This document shows positions 23,865 through 32,341 of a stretch of DNA of 33,927 nt, one piece after another. Positions within the stretch are counted from its first letter, which is position 1, and each line of letters begins with the position of its first letter. A program made the position numbers and the translations under genes. Location of the stretch: the NCBI GenBank assembly GCA_036501535.1, contig DASYAE010000232.1, positions 1 to 33,927 on the forward strand, given 5' to 3'. Below the pieces are notes generated by a model that saw only the letters and a program-made list of their open reading frames with translations, was not told the DNA's origin and ran no database searches. Source of the stretch: DASYAE01 sp036501535 (lineage in GTDB: Bacteria; Actinomycetota; Actinomycetes; Streptomycetales; Catenulisporaceae).

Positions 23865-24512
23865 TCAGTCGGTCGCGCCGAGGCTGAGCAGCGTGTCGAT
23901 GCCGGCCAGTGTCGCGTCGATGTCGATGCCTTCACTCATCAGGAGCCGCTTGGCCTTCTCGGCCGCCTCGGCGTCGCCGACCTTCTGCGGCTCGGCCGCC
24001 GTCGCCTGTTCCTGCGCCTGCTGGGGCTGTTCCGGCGTCGTGGTGAGAAGTCTGCGGTCCTGGTCGTACCAGTTGCCCTGCGCGTCGTAGTACTGGCCGG
24101 TGTTCGTGTCGAAATACAGTTCAGGGGCCTGCTGTGTCGCCGGGTCGGACTGAGCCGTGGGCGGAGCGTCCTGCCACGTGCTCACGTCGGCAAAGGGATC
24201 CTCTGAATAGACTTCCGTGCCGCCGCTCTCGCTCGCGTAGTAGGTCGGCCGCCCGCTGGACTCGTCCTCGTACACCGGCTCGCTCAGCGCGGTCACCTTG
24301 AGCTGTCGGGCGAGCGTGTCGTCCTCGTAGCCCTCGGAGCGCAGCGACTCACACAGGTCCTCGTATCCTCCGGCTCCGCTGATGGGCACTCCGGCGATAT
24401 CGCGGATCGCCTGGTCGAGTTCGTAGAAGTCGCCCGTCCCGAGCAGCGCGCCCTTCTCGGACCGCAGCGCTGTGAACAGGTTCTGGTAAACGTCGGGGTT
24501 CTGCGTCGCCAT
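23865..24512 (-). CDS. Acidic protein with Tyr/Asp aromatic motif, unknown function
   Basis: This is a 215-aa acidic protein with no signal or membrane segment. Residues 3-70 form a helical domain (NPDVYQNLFTALRSEKGALL and DLCESLRSEGYEDDTLARQL), residues 75-125 are Ser/Glu/Asp/Pro-rich and probably disordered, and 131-152 carry an aromatic motif (YFDTNTGQYY then DAQGNWYDQD). A Gln/Glu/Ala linker leads to a C-terminal helix (EKAKRLLMSEGIDIDATLAG). The ATG at 24512 has GGGAG five bases upstream. It is the first gene of a two-gene unit with the coiled-coil protein, so the two likely act together. The aromatic motif resembles the Y-x-D-x-x-TGxYYD pattern of eukaryotic OCRE repeats, perhaps only by convergence. 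Confidence 0.72.
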   Translation of the reverse strand: MATQNPDVYQNLFTALRSEKGALLGTGDFYELDQAIRDIAGVPISGAGGYEDLCESLRSEGYEDDTLARQLKVTALSEPVYEDESSGRPTYYASESGGTEVYSEDPFADVSTWQDAPPTAQSDPATQQAPELYFDTNTGQYYDAQGNWYDQDRRLLTTTPEQPQQAQEQATAAEPQKVGDAEAAEKAKRLLMSEGIDIDATLAGIDTLLSLGATD

Positions 24513-24606
24513 AGCCGCTCCCACTGGAATGTCGTACCAGCTAGCAGCCTTGCACCGGTCCCCGGGACCGGCTCGCGTTCTGGTGCGAACGATGACGCAG
24601 TACTCA

Positions 24607-24623
24607 ACGCATCATCAATGCGT
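24607..24623. promoter_or_regulatory. Inverted repeat upstream of the acidic/coiled-coil operon
   Basis: ACGCAT-CATCA-ATGCGT is a perfect 6-bp inverted repeat about 95 bp upstream of the start at 24512. An overlapping GACGCA/TGCGTC pair at 24595 and 24619 shares its right arm. It is a candidate operator. The rest of 24513-24711 shows no gene. Confidence 0.4.
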
Positions 24624-24711
24624 CGGCTGTGACGACGAGGAGCCCGCGGAACCCGAGAAAGATTTGGTGCCGGGGCCTGCCCGCACCCCGGCATTACTCA
24701 GACGCCTGAAG

Positions 24712-24737
24712 GGCCCGGGAGGTTGTCCGCCCGGGCC
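24712..24737 (-). terminator. Terminator hairpin downstream of icmA
   Basis: GGCCCGGG (24712-24719) and CCCGGGCC (24730-24737) pair perfectly with a 10-nt loop, starting 17 bases after the icmA stop. Outer CCTGAA/TTCAGG bases could extend the stem with a bulge. Confidence 0.65.
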
Positions 24738-24753
24738 TGCAGATATTCAGGTC

Positions 24754-26430
<1,677 letters not shown>

Positions 26431-26436
26431 GCCTCC

Positions 26437-26458
26437 AAAATACTTGGACGTCCTAGTA
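26437..26458 (-). promoter_or_regulatory. Leaderless-type promoter and palindromic operator of icmA
   Basis: On the minus strand TATTTT (26437-26442) ends six bases before the ATG. A near-perfect palindrome TACTTGGAC/GTCCTAGTA (26441-26458, eight of nine pairs, core GGACGTCC) overlaps its upstream edge. A protein bound here would block the polymerase. The marR gene just upstream on the same strand is the first candidate regulator. Confidence 0.65.
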
Positions 26459-26522
26459 ATTGTCGACCGTGCAGCTCGGAGCAGGCAGATTCAGGGGCGG
26501 ACGTGGATACGGTAGGGGCGGT

Positions 26523-26537
26523 AGCCGGTGACCGGCT
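26523..26537 (-). terminator. Small hairpin downstream of marR
   Basis: AGCCGG-TGA-CCGGCT lies 24 bases after the marR stop, in the 130-bp gap before icmA. It is a weak terminator candidate; the remaining gap holds the icmA promoter. Confidence 0.4.
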
Positions 26538-26560
26538 GTTACCGGCGGGCCCTTGGCCGA

Positions 26561-27235
26561 TCAGTCGTCGGCGCCGTCCACGGCCCGGTCCTCGGGCTCC
26601 TGCGCGCCGTCGCTGAAGTCGCCCGCGGCCAGCCGCAGGTCCCGCAGCGTGCCGAACAGCGAGAGGTGCTGCCCCTCGGCCAGCGCGCCGAGGCCGAAGT
26701 CCGCCGCCATCAGGTCCGCGGTCGCCTTCTCCACCGCGTCGCGGCCGGCCGCGGTGATCTCGGCCAGCACGCCGCGGCCGTCCAGCGGGTTCGGCTTGCG
26801 CTCCACCATCCCCGCGTTCGCCAGCCGGTCCACGATGTTCGTCACCGAGGTCGGGTGGACCTGCAGCCGCTCGCCTATCTTCGACAGCGGCAGCGCGCCG
26901 CGGCGGCTGAACGTGAGCAGCACCAGCGCCTCGTACCGCGCGAAGGTCAGGCCGTAGGGCCGCACGATCGCGTCCACCTCGGCCAGCACCAGCTGGTGCG
27001 CCCGCATCAGCGAGGTCACCGCCAGCATCGAGGTGGACCGGCCCCAGCGCCGCTCCCACAGGTCGAAGGCGCGCTGGATCGGGTCGAACGGCAGCGTGCC
27101 GCCGCGCGCCGCGCCGGAGCCCGCGCCGGACCCGGGCGCCGGCCCGGGTTCGGAGCCCGGCCCGGAGCCCGCCGCGGCGCCGGCCCCGCCGCCCGCCGGC
27201 CGGCCGTTCCGCTGTGAACGCTGCCGCTGCGGCAT
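26561..27235 (-). CDS. MarR-family transcriptional regulator
   Basis: This 224-aa protein has a Gly/Pro/Ser/Ala-rich disordered N-terminus (residues 12-45) and a winged-helix MarR domain. The helix pair SKIGERLQVHPTSVTNIVDR and the wing LANAGMVERKPNPLDGRGVL, followed by EITAAGRDAVEKATADL, are typical. An acidic tail (DGAQEPEDRAVDGADD) ends the protein. It begins six bases after the ilvD stop with GAGGG upstream, so it is cotranscribed with ilvD, and it points at icmA. Its probable target is the GGACGTCC palindrome at the icmA start; the ligand may be an acyl-CoA or related acid, which is inference. Confidence 0.85.
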   Translation of the reverse strand: MPQRQRSQRNGRPAGGGAGAAAGSGPGSEPGPAPGSGAGSGAARGGTLPFDPIQRAFDLWERRWGRSTSMLAVTSLMRAHQLVLAEVDAIVRPYGLTFARYEALVLLTFSRRGALPLSKIGERLQVHPTSVTNIVDRLANAGMVERKPNPLDGRGVLAEITAAGRDAVEKATADLMAADFGLGALAEGQHLSLFGTLRDLRLAAGDFSDGAQEPEDRAVDGADD

Positions 27236-27241
27236 CCGCCC

Positions 27242-29107
27242 TCAGCCCTCCAGAATCGACCGGTCGCGCACCGCCCCGGTCGCGGCCGAGGTGGCCAGCA
27301 GCGCGTAGGCCTTGAGCGCCAGCGAGACCGAGCGCTCCCGCTCGGCCGGCTTGTAGCCGCGCCCGGCCTCCAGCGCGCGCCGCCGCTCGGCCAGCGCCTC
27401 GGCCGGCACGTCGAGCACGATCGACCGGTCCCTGATGTCGATCGCGATCCGGTCGCCCTCCTCGACCAGCGCGATCGCTCCGCCGGAGGCTGCCTCCGGC
27501 GAGATGTGCCCGATGGACAGGCCGGAGGTGCCGCCGGAGAACCGGCCGTCGGTGATCAGCGCACACTTCGCGCCCAGGCCCTTGCCCTTGAGGAACGCGG
27601 TCGGGTACAGCATCTCCTGCATGCCCGGGCCGCCCTTCGGGCCCTCGTACCGGATCACCACGACGTCGCCCTCGACGACCCGGTTGTTCATGATCGCCTC
27701 GACCGCGGCCTCCTGCGACTCGAACACCCGGGCCGGCCCGCTGAACGTCCAGATCTCCTCGGCCACGCCCGCCGTCTTCACGATCGCGCCGTCCGCGGCG
27801 AGGTTGCCCCACAGCACCGCCAGGCCGCCGTCCTTCGTGTAGGCGTTGGGCACCGAGCGCACGCAGCCCTCCGCCGCGTCCGTGTCGAGGCTGCTCCACC
27901 GGTTCTCGGTGGAGAACGGCTCGGTCGTGCGCACCCCGCCCGGCGCCGCGTGGTAGAGCTCGAGCGCCGCCTCGGTCGCCGAGCCGCTGCGCACGTCCCA
28001 CGCGTCCAGCCAGGAGGCCAGGCTCGGCGTGTGCACCGTGTGCACCGCCTCGTCCAGCAGGCCGCCCCGGCGCAGCTCGCCCAGGATCGCCGGGATGCCG
28101 CCGGCCCGGTGCACGTCCTCCATGTAAAACGTCTTACTCGCCGAGGCCTTGTTCGGCGCGACCTTCGCGATGCACGGCACCTTGCGCGAGATCGCGTCGA
28201 TGTCCTTCAGCCCGAAGCCGACCCCGGCCTCCTGCGCCGCGGCGAGCAGGTGCAGCACCGTGTTGGTCGAGCCGCCCATCGCCACGTCCAGCGACATCGC
28301 GTTGGCGAAGGCCGCCGGCGTGGCGATCGCGCGCGGCAGGACCGACTCGTCGTCCTGCTCGTAGTACCGCTTGGCCAGCTCGATCACCAGCGAGCCGGCC
28401 CGCTCGAACAGGCCGCGCCGGGCGGTGTGCGTGGCCAGCACCGAGCCGTTGCCCGGAAGGCCCAGGCCGAGCGCCTCGACCAGGCAGTTCATCGAGTTGG
28501 CGGTGAACATGCCGGAGCAGGAGCCGCAGGTCGGGCAGGCCGAGCGCTCGATCGTGCCGAGCGTCTCGTCCGAGACGCTCTCGTCCGCGGCCGCGGTCAT
28601 CGCGTCGATCAGGTCCAGCTTGTCGTAGGCCACGCCGTCCCGGATGTGCGCCTTGCCGGCCTCCATCGGCCCGCCGGAGACGAACACCGCCGGGATGTTC
28701 AGCCGCAGCGCCGCCATCAGCATGCCCGGGGTGATCTTGTCGCAGTTCGAGATGCACACCAGGGCGTCCGCGCAGTGCGCGTTGGCCATGTACTCGACCG
28801 CGTCGGCGATCAGCTCGCGCGAGGGCAGCGAGTAGAGCATCCCGCCGTGCCCCATCGCGATCCCGTCGTCCACCGCGATGGTGTTGAACTCCTTGGCCAC
28901 GCCGCCGGCCGCGGCCACCGCGCCGGCCACGATCTCGCCCACGTTGCGCAGGTGCACGTGTCCTGGCACGAACTGGGTGAACGAGTTGGCCACCGCGACG
29001 ATCGGCTTGCCGAAGTCGGACTCGGCCATACCGGTCGCGCGCCAGAGCGCCCGGGCCCCCGCCATGTTCCTGCCGTGGGTCGACGTCCTGGACCGCAGTG
29101 CGGGCAT
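27242..29107 (-). CDS. ilvD: Dihydroxy-acid dehydratase
   Basis: This 621-aa enzyme dehydrates 2,3-dihydroxy-isovalerate and 2,3-dihydroxy-3-methylvalerate to the 2-oxoacid precursors of valine and isoleucine (leucine). It is of the long, E. coli-like type: the N-terminal NSFTQFVPGHVHL replaces the cysteine-containing stretch of the 2Fe-2S class. Cluster cysteines are Cys122 (CISNCDKITPG) and the CPTCGSCSGMF motif at 191-201. Other hallmarks are GGSTNTVLHLLAAAQEAG and ALITDGRFSGGTSGLSIGHI. The ATG at 29107 has AAGGGAG six bases upstream; the longer open frame to the left has no support. It forms an operon with marR, next to icmA. Confidence 0.96.
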   Translation of the reverse strand: MPALRSRTSTHGRNMAGARALWRATGMAESDFGKPIVAVANSFTQFVPGHVHLRNVGEIVAGAVAAAGGVAKEFNTIAVDDGIAMGHGGMLYSLPSRELIADAVEYMANAHCADALVCISNCDKITPGMLMAALRLNIPAVFVSGGPMEAGKAHIRDGVAYDKLDLIDAMTAAADESVSDETLGTIERSACPTCGSCSGMFTANSMNCLVEALGLGLPGNGSVLATHTARRGLFERAGSLVIELAKRYYEQDDESVLPRAIATPAAFANAMSLDVAMGGSTNTVLHLLAAAQEAGVGFGLKDIDAISRKVPCIAKVAPNKASASKTFYMEDVHRAGGIPAILGELRRGGLLDEAVHTVHTPSLASWLDAWDVRSGSATEAALELYHAAPGGVRTTEPFSTENRWSSLDTDAAEGCVRSVPNAYTKDGGLAVLWGNLAADGAIVKTAGVAEEIWTFSGPARVFESQEAAVEAIMNNRVVEGDVVVIRYEGPKGGPGMQEMLYPTAFLKGKGLGAKCALITDGRFSGGTSGLSIGHISPEAASGGAIALVEEGDRIAIDIRDRSIVLDVPAEALAERRRALEAGRGYKPAERERSVSLALKAYALLATSAATGAVRDRSILEG

Positions 29108-29367
29108 GTTCGGCTCCCTTGCTTGACTCGTTCCGTGAGAGTGGCACCAGAGGCCGTAAATTCTCGCACTTCGCCCCCGCGTCGGAGCGCCCGTATCGGT
29201 GAATGGGACGCCCCGGCGGCCCGGCGCACGCCCCGGCGGCTTTTGGCGACGCCGCGTCGGGAAAATTGCGACACATGCCGGGAGCTGCGTCACAGCCCGA
29301 TCAACTGTCGCTCCCGCGCCTCCCAAATGGCGTCGCAGTGTCGGGCGTTCACCGTACGCTTACCCGC
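29108..29367. other. Divergent ilvD / DUF2127 intergenic region
   Basis: No gene is supported. It contains a 13-bp direct repeat ACGCCCCGGCGGC at 29208-29220 and 29228-29240, and the promoter region of both flanking genes. No leader-peptide attenuator with a run of Val/Leu/Ile codons is visible before ilvD. Confidence 0.5.
29355..29360 (+). promoter_or_regulatory. -10 element TACGCT, leaderless-type, for the DUF2127 gene
   Basis: TACGCT ends seven bases before the ATG at 29368, with no ribosome-binding site between. This fits a transcript starting at the initiation codon. Confidence 0.45.
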
Positions 29368-30342
29368 ATGGACTGGAATAGGCGCCGTTGTGCGCGGCGG
29401 GGGCATGTCTTCTATGAACCCCTCGAACCTGAATTCCTGGCCCGGGCCAAGGCCGAGACGCCGCTCGGGCCGGCCTGGCGCTGTCTGCGCTGCGGGGACT
29501 ACACGCTGGCCGAGGCCATGCGGAAGAAGAGGCGGAACACCGGCTCGGCCGACGGGCAGGCGGTCTGCCCGGTGCCGCAGGGCCCGGTGGCCGACGCGCC
29601 GGACGTGCCACGGGGCAAGGCACTGCGGCAGCTGACGATCATGCGACTGCTGGCCTGCGAGCGGATCTTCCGATTCCTGCTGGCCGGCGCCGCCGCGTAC
29701 GCGGTGTGGAAGTTCGCCAACTCGGAGCAGGCGCTGTCCGACCTGTTCGACCGGAACTTGACCGTGCTTCGACCGGTCGCCACGCACTACGGCTACGACC
29801 TCGACCACTCCGCGGTGGTCTCCACGATCGAGAAGCTGTTCAACTACAAGCACTCCACGCTCGTGCTCGCCGCCTGCGCCCTGGGCGCCTATTCGGCGGT
29901 CGAGCTGGTCGAGGCGTTCGGCCTGTGGACGGCCAAGCGCTGGGGCGAGTACTTCGCCGTGGTGGCCACCTCGGTGTTCATCCCGGTCGAGGTGCACGAG
30001 CTGCTCGACAAGACCACCGCGTTCAACGTGGCCACCTTCGCCCTCAACATCCTCGCCGTGCTGTACCTGATCCTGGCCAAGCGGCTGTTCGGCGTGCGCG
30101 GCGGCGGTGTCGCGGCCGAGGCGGAGCTGCGCGGCGGCCGGCTGCTCGACTCCAACGACGTGCAGGCGCCGGCGACCGAGGCGAGCGCGCAGGCGGCGAC
30201 CCTGGTGACCGCCGTGCCGGGGGCGCGGCCGGCGAGCCTGCGCGCGCCGTTCGAGGAGAGGGAAGGATCGTCCACCGATCCGGCGTTGACCGGAACGGGC
30301 CGGCAGGATGCCGGCCCGGATGTCCAGACCCCGACGACTTAG
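29368..30342 (+). CDS. DUF2127 membrane protein with zinc-ribbon-like N-terminus
   Basis: This 324-aa protein has a DUF2127-type membrane core of about four helices (FRFLLAGAAAYAVWKF, TLVLAACALGAYSAVELVEA, YFAVVATSVFIPVEVHELL, VATFALNILAVLYLILAKRLFG). The EAFGLWTAKRWGEYFAV segment and the IPVEVHEL motif are typical. The first 50 residues are soluble and contain Cys8, His13 and a CLRC pair (39 and 42), resembling a small zinc ribbon. The C-terminal 85 residues are polar and likely disordered. Function of the family is unknown. The start at 29368 lacks a ribosome-binding site but has a -10-like box. The marR-type gene follows by 11 bp. Confidence 0.8.
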   Translation: MDWNRRRCARRGHVFYEPLEPEFLARAKAETPLGPAWRCLRCGDYTLAEAMRKKRRNTGSADGQAVCPVPQGPVADAPDVPRGKALRQLTIMRLLACERIFRFLLAGAAAYAVWKFANSEQALSDLFDRNLTVLRPVATHYGYDLDHSAVVSTIEKLFNYKHSTLVLAACALGAYSAVELVEAFGLWTAKRWGEYFAVVATSVFIPVEVHELLDKTTAFNVATFALNILAVLYLILAKRLFGVRGGGVAAEAELRGGRLLDSNDVQAPATEASAQAATLVTAVPGARPASLRAPFEEREGSSTDPALTGTGRQDAGPDVQTPTT

Positions 30343-30353
30343 GACGATCTGCG

Positions 30354-30956
30354 GTGACAGCGGAGACAGCGGAACCGCCGCGCTGGCTGTCAGAGCTCGA
30401 GCAGGAGGTGTGGCGCGACTGGCTCGAGGTCATGCGCCGCCTGCCGGCGATGCTCGAAGCCCGGCTCAACGCCCGCAACGGACTGACCCTCACCGACTAC
30501 CAGGTGTTGGTCGAGCTGTCCGAGGCGCCGGACCGGCGGCTGCGCATGACCCAGCTGGCGCACCGCACCTGCCTGTCCAAGAGCCGGCTCTCGCACCAGG
30601 TCAAGCGGATGGAGTCGGCCGGGCTGATCGACCGGGCCGAGTGCCCGGAGGACCGGCGCGGCTCGTTCGCCGTGCTGACCCCGCACGGCCTGGACGCGCT
30701 GGTCGCCGCCGCCTCCGAGCACGTCGTGGACGTGCGTGAGCTGTTCGTCGACCTGCTGCCGCCGCACGACCTGCCCGGAGTCGCCCGCTCGCTGGCCATC
30801 GTGGCCGCGGAGCTGGAGACCCGCGCCCGCAAGGAGCGGGAAGAGCACGAGCAGGCCGCGAACGCGGCGCGGCGGGGGAGCCGGGAGAGCCGGTCCGGCC
30901 AGGACGGTCGCGAGACCCGGCATGGAAGGCCGAGCCGGGAACCGGCGCGGCGGTAG
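30354..30956 (+). CDS. MarR-family transcriptional regulator
   Basis: This 200-aa regulator starts with GTG at 30354, 11 bp after the DUF2127 gene. The domain order is a dimerisation helix (WRDWLEVMRRLPAMLEARLN), LTLTDYQVLVELSEAPDRRL, the recognition region MTQLAHRTCLSKSRLSHQVK and the wing GLIDRAECPEDRRGSFAVLT. The C-terminal 40 residues are Arg/Glu/Ser-rich and disordered. It differs from the Gly-rich MarR protein encoded near icmA and is not its recent copy. It probably regulates the operon it belongs to. Its stop codon forms part of a -10 box for the next gene. Confidence 0.87.
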   Translation: MTAETAEPPRWLSELEQEVWRDWLEVMRRLPAMLEARLNARNGLTLTDYQVLVELSEAPDRRLRMTQLAHRTCLSKSRLSHQVKRMESAGLIDRAECPEDRRGSFAVLTPHGLDALVAAASEHVVDVRELFVDLLPPHDLPGVARSLAIVAAELETRARKEREEHEQAANAARRGSRESRSGQDGRETRHGRPSREPARR

Positions 30957-30959
30957 GCT
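30954..30959 (+). promoter_or_regulatory. -10 element TAGGCT overlapping a stop codon, for the prepilin peptidase gene
   Basis: TAGGCT begins with the TAG stop of the preceding gene and ends six bases before the GTG start at 30966. The hexamer fits the actinobacterial TANNNT consensus and no ribosome-binding site is present, so a leaderless transcript is likely. Confidence 0.55.
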
Positions 30960-30965
30960 CGCGCC

Positions 30966-31526
30966 GTGGGTCACGCAGGACACAGCGCCGCCTCAGCGCT
31001 GTTCGAGGCCGGATTCGGCCACGGCGGCCACGGCGCCTCAGCCGGGCTCGGGACCGCCGTCGAGATCGCGGCCTTCGCGCTGTTCGCCGTCGGCAGCATC
31101 GCCCTCGCCGTGGTCGACGCCCGCGAGAAGCTGCTGCCGGACCGCATCGTCTTCCCGCTCTACGGCGTCGGCGCGGTCGGCCTGACCCTCGCGGCGTGGC
31201 TGGAGCACCGCTGGGCGGCCCTGGCGGTCGCGCTGGCCGCCGGGGCCGCCCTGTACGTGATCTTCTACGGGATCGCCATGTTCGGTCCGCTCGGCTTCGG
31301 CGACGTGAAGCTGGCCGGGCTGCTCGGGCTCTATCTCGGCTGGCTCGGAATCCCGGCGGTGTTCGCCGGGATCCTGCTGGGCACCTTCGCCGCCGCCTGC
31401 GTCGCGGTCGGCGTCGTCGTGGTGCGCCGGGCGCGCGGGCTGAACTGGCGCGGCTACGAGCTGTCGTACGGCCCGTACCTGCTCGCCGGCTCGTGGGCGG
31501 CGATCCTGCTGGACCTGGTCCGGTAG
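30966..31526 (+). CDS. Prepilin peptidase (A24 family, TadV/CpaA-like)
   Basis: This 186-aa membrane aspartic protease should cleave type IV or Flp prepilin leaders at the inner membrane. Both catalytic aspartates are visible: Asp51 in VVDAREKLLPDRIVFP and Asp113 in the GFGDVKLAGLLGLYLG signature. It has about six hydrophobic helices and lacks the N-terminal methyltransferase domain of PilD, as in TadV-type enzymes. An N-terminal His/Gly segment (GHAGHS, FGHGGHG) is unusual. The start is GTG at 30966, nine bases after the previous stop. No pilus or secretion genes are seen nearby, so its substrate must be encoded elsewhere. Confidence 0.87.
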   Translation: MGHAGHSAASALFEAGFGHGGHGASAGLGTAVEIAAFALFAVGSIALAVVDAREKLLPDRIVFPLYGVGAVGLTLAAWLEHRWAALAVALAAGAALYVIFYGIAMFGPLGFGDVKLAGLLGLYLGWLGIPAVFAGILLGTFAAACVAVGVVVVRRARGLNWRGYELSYGPYLLAGSWAAILLDLVR

Positions 31527-31528
31527 CG

Positions 31529-31563
31529 GCCCGGGCAGTCTGGGCGGCTCGTGCGGCCCGGGC
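31529..31563. terminator. Hairpin between convergent prepilin peptidase and lipoprotein genes
   Basis: Two copies of the self-complementary GCCCGGGC (31529-31536 and 31556-31563) can pair across a 19-nt loop in the 50-bp convergent gap. Confidence 0.5.
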
Positions 31564-31576
31564 GGCGCGGTTCCGG

Positions 31577-32161
31577 TCAGTAGCCGCCGCCACCGCCGTT
31601 CGAGCTGCCGGACGGGCTCGACGAGCCGGCCCCGCCGGACGAGGCGCGCGCGCCGGAACCGGTGACGGCCCACCAGAGCCCGCCGCTGCCGTTGATGCCC
31701 TGCCCGTTGGTCTGCCCCGCCGCCGAGTCGCCGGCGTAGGTGTAGAGCGGCCAGCCGTCCATGGTCACCTGCTTCGTGCCGTCCGACCGGGTGATCGTGC
31801 CGAGGTCGGACTGCGGGAAGCCCTGCGCGGTCACGGTGCCCGAGCCGGCCAGCACCGGCGGCCACAGCGCGGCGCAGTTGCCCGAGCAGTTGGAGGTCGG
31901 CGGGTTGGCCGAGTCCGCGTCGAAGCGGTAGACGGTGTCCCCGGCGCTGTTGACCAGGATCGTGCCGAGCTTCGCGTCGGTCGTCGTCTTGATCACGGAC
32001 GTGGTGCCGGAGCCCGCGGCCGCCGCGGAGCCCGTGGAGCTCGCGGGGCTCGAACCGCCGCCGGACGAGCTGCTGCTGCACGCCGCGAGGGCGGCCGCGA
32101 GCCCGAGCATCCCGACCAAGCCGAGGATCTTCGTCAAGTGTCCTATCCGGAATATGCTCAT
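31577..32161 (-). CDS. Secreted lipoprotein with Lipoprotein_15 (COG4315) repeats
   Basis: This 194-aa lipoprotein has a signal peptide (KILGLVGMLGLAAALAAC) ending in a canonical lipobox with Cys28, then a Ser/Gly/Ala linker. Two repeats of the PF03640-type follow: LGTILVNSAGDTVYRFDADS with NCSGNCAALWPPVL, and LGTITRSDGTKQVTMDGWPL with YTYAGDSAAGQTNGQG and GGLWWAVTGSG. Two cysteines (NCSGNC) and several Trp residues recall the family. A Gly/Ser tail ends the protein. Function of these surface lipoproteins is unknown; redox or haem-related roles have been proposed for relatives. The ATG at 32161 has GGAGG six bases upstream. It is downstream of the sigma/anti-sigma pair, 180 bp away, in the same direction. 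Confidence 0.88.
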   Translation of the reverse strand: MSIFRIGHLTKILGLVGMLGLAAALAACSSSSSGGGSSPASSTGSAAAAGSGTTSVIKTTTDAKLGTILVNSAGDTVYRFDADSANPPTSNCSGNCAALWPPVLAGSGTVTAQGFPQSDLGTITRSDGTKQVTMDGWPLYTYAGDSAAGQTNGQGINGSGGLWWAVTGSGARASSGGAGSSSPSGSSNGGGGGY

Positions 32162-32341
32162 AAATGTCCTCCGAGGGACGCGCGGCAGGGTTCTCCTTCC
32201 GCGGAGCTGGGGGTGGGGGTGCCTGGCCCGCACCGTGCCGCGGTGAGCGGGCACGACGGGATCCACGGCTCCGGCCGCGAGGCGCGCCGGAGACCGTTCC
32301 GGCGCCAGGTCAGCAGCGCCGGACGGGTGTCGGAGTTCTGG

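Noticed and set aside
29208..29240. Target-site duplication from a mobile element (13-bp direct repeat)
   Set aside because: Only 7 bp lie between the copies and the sequence is simple GC-rich; no element is present.
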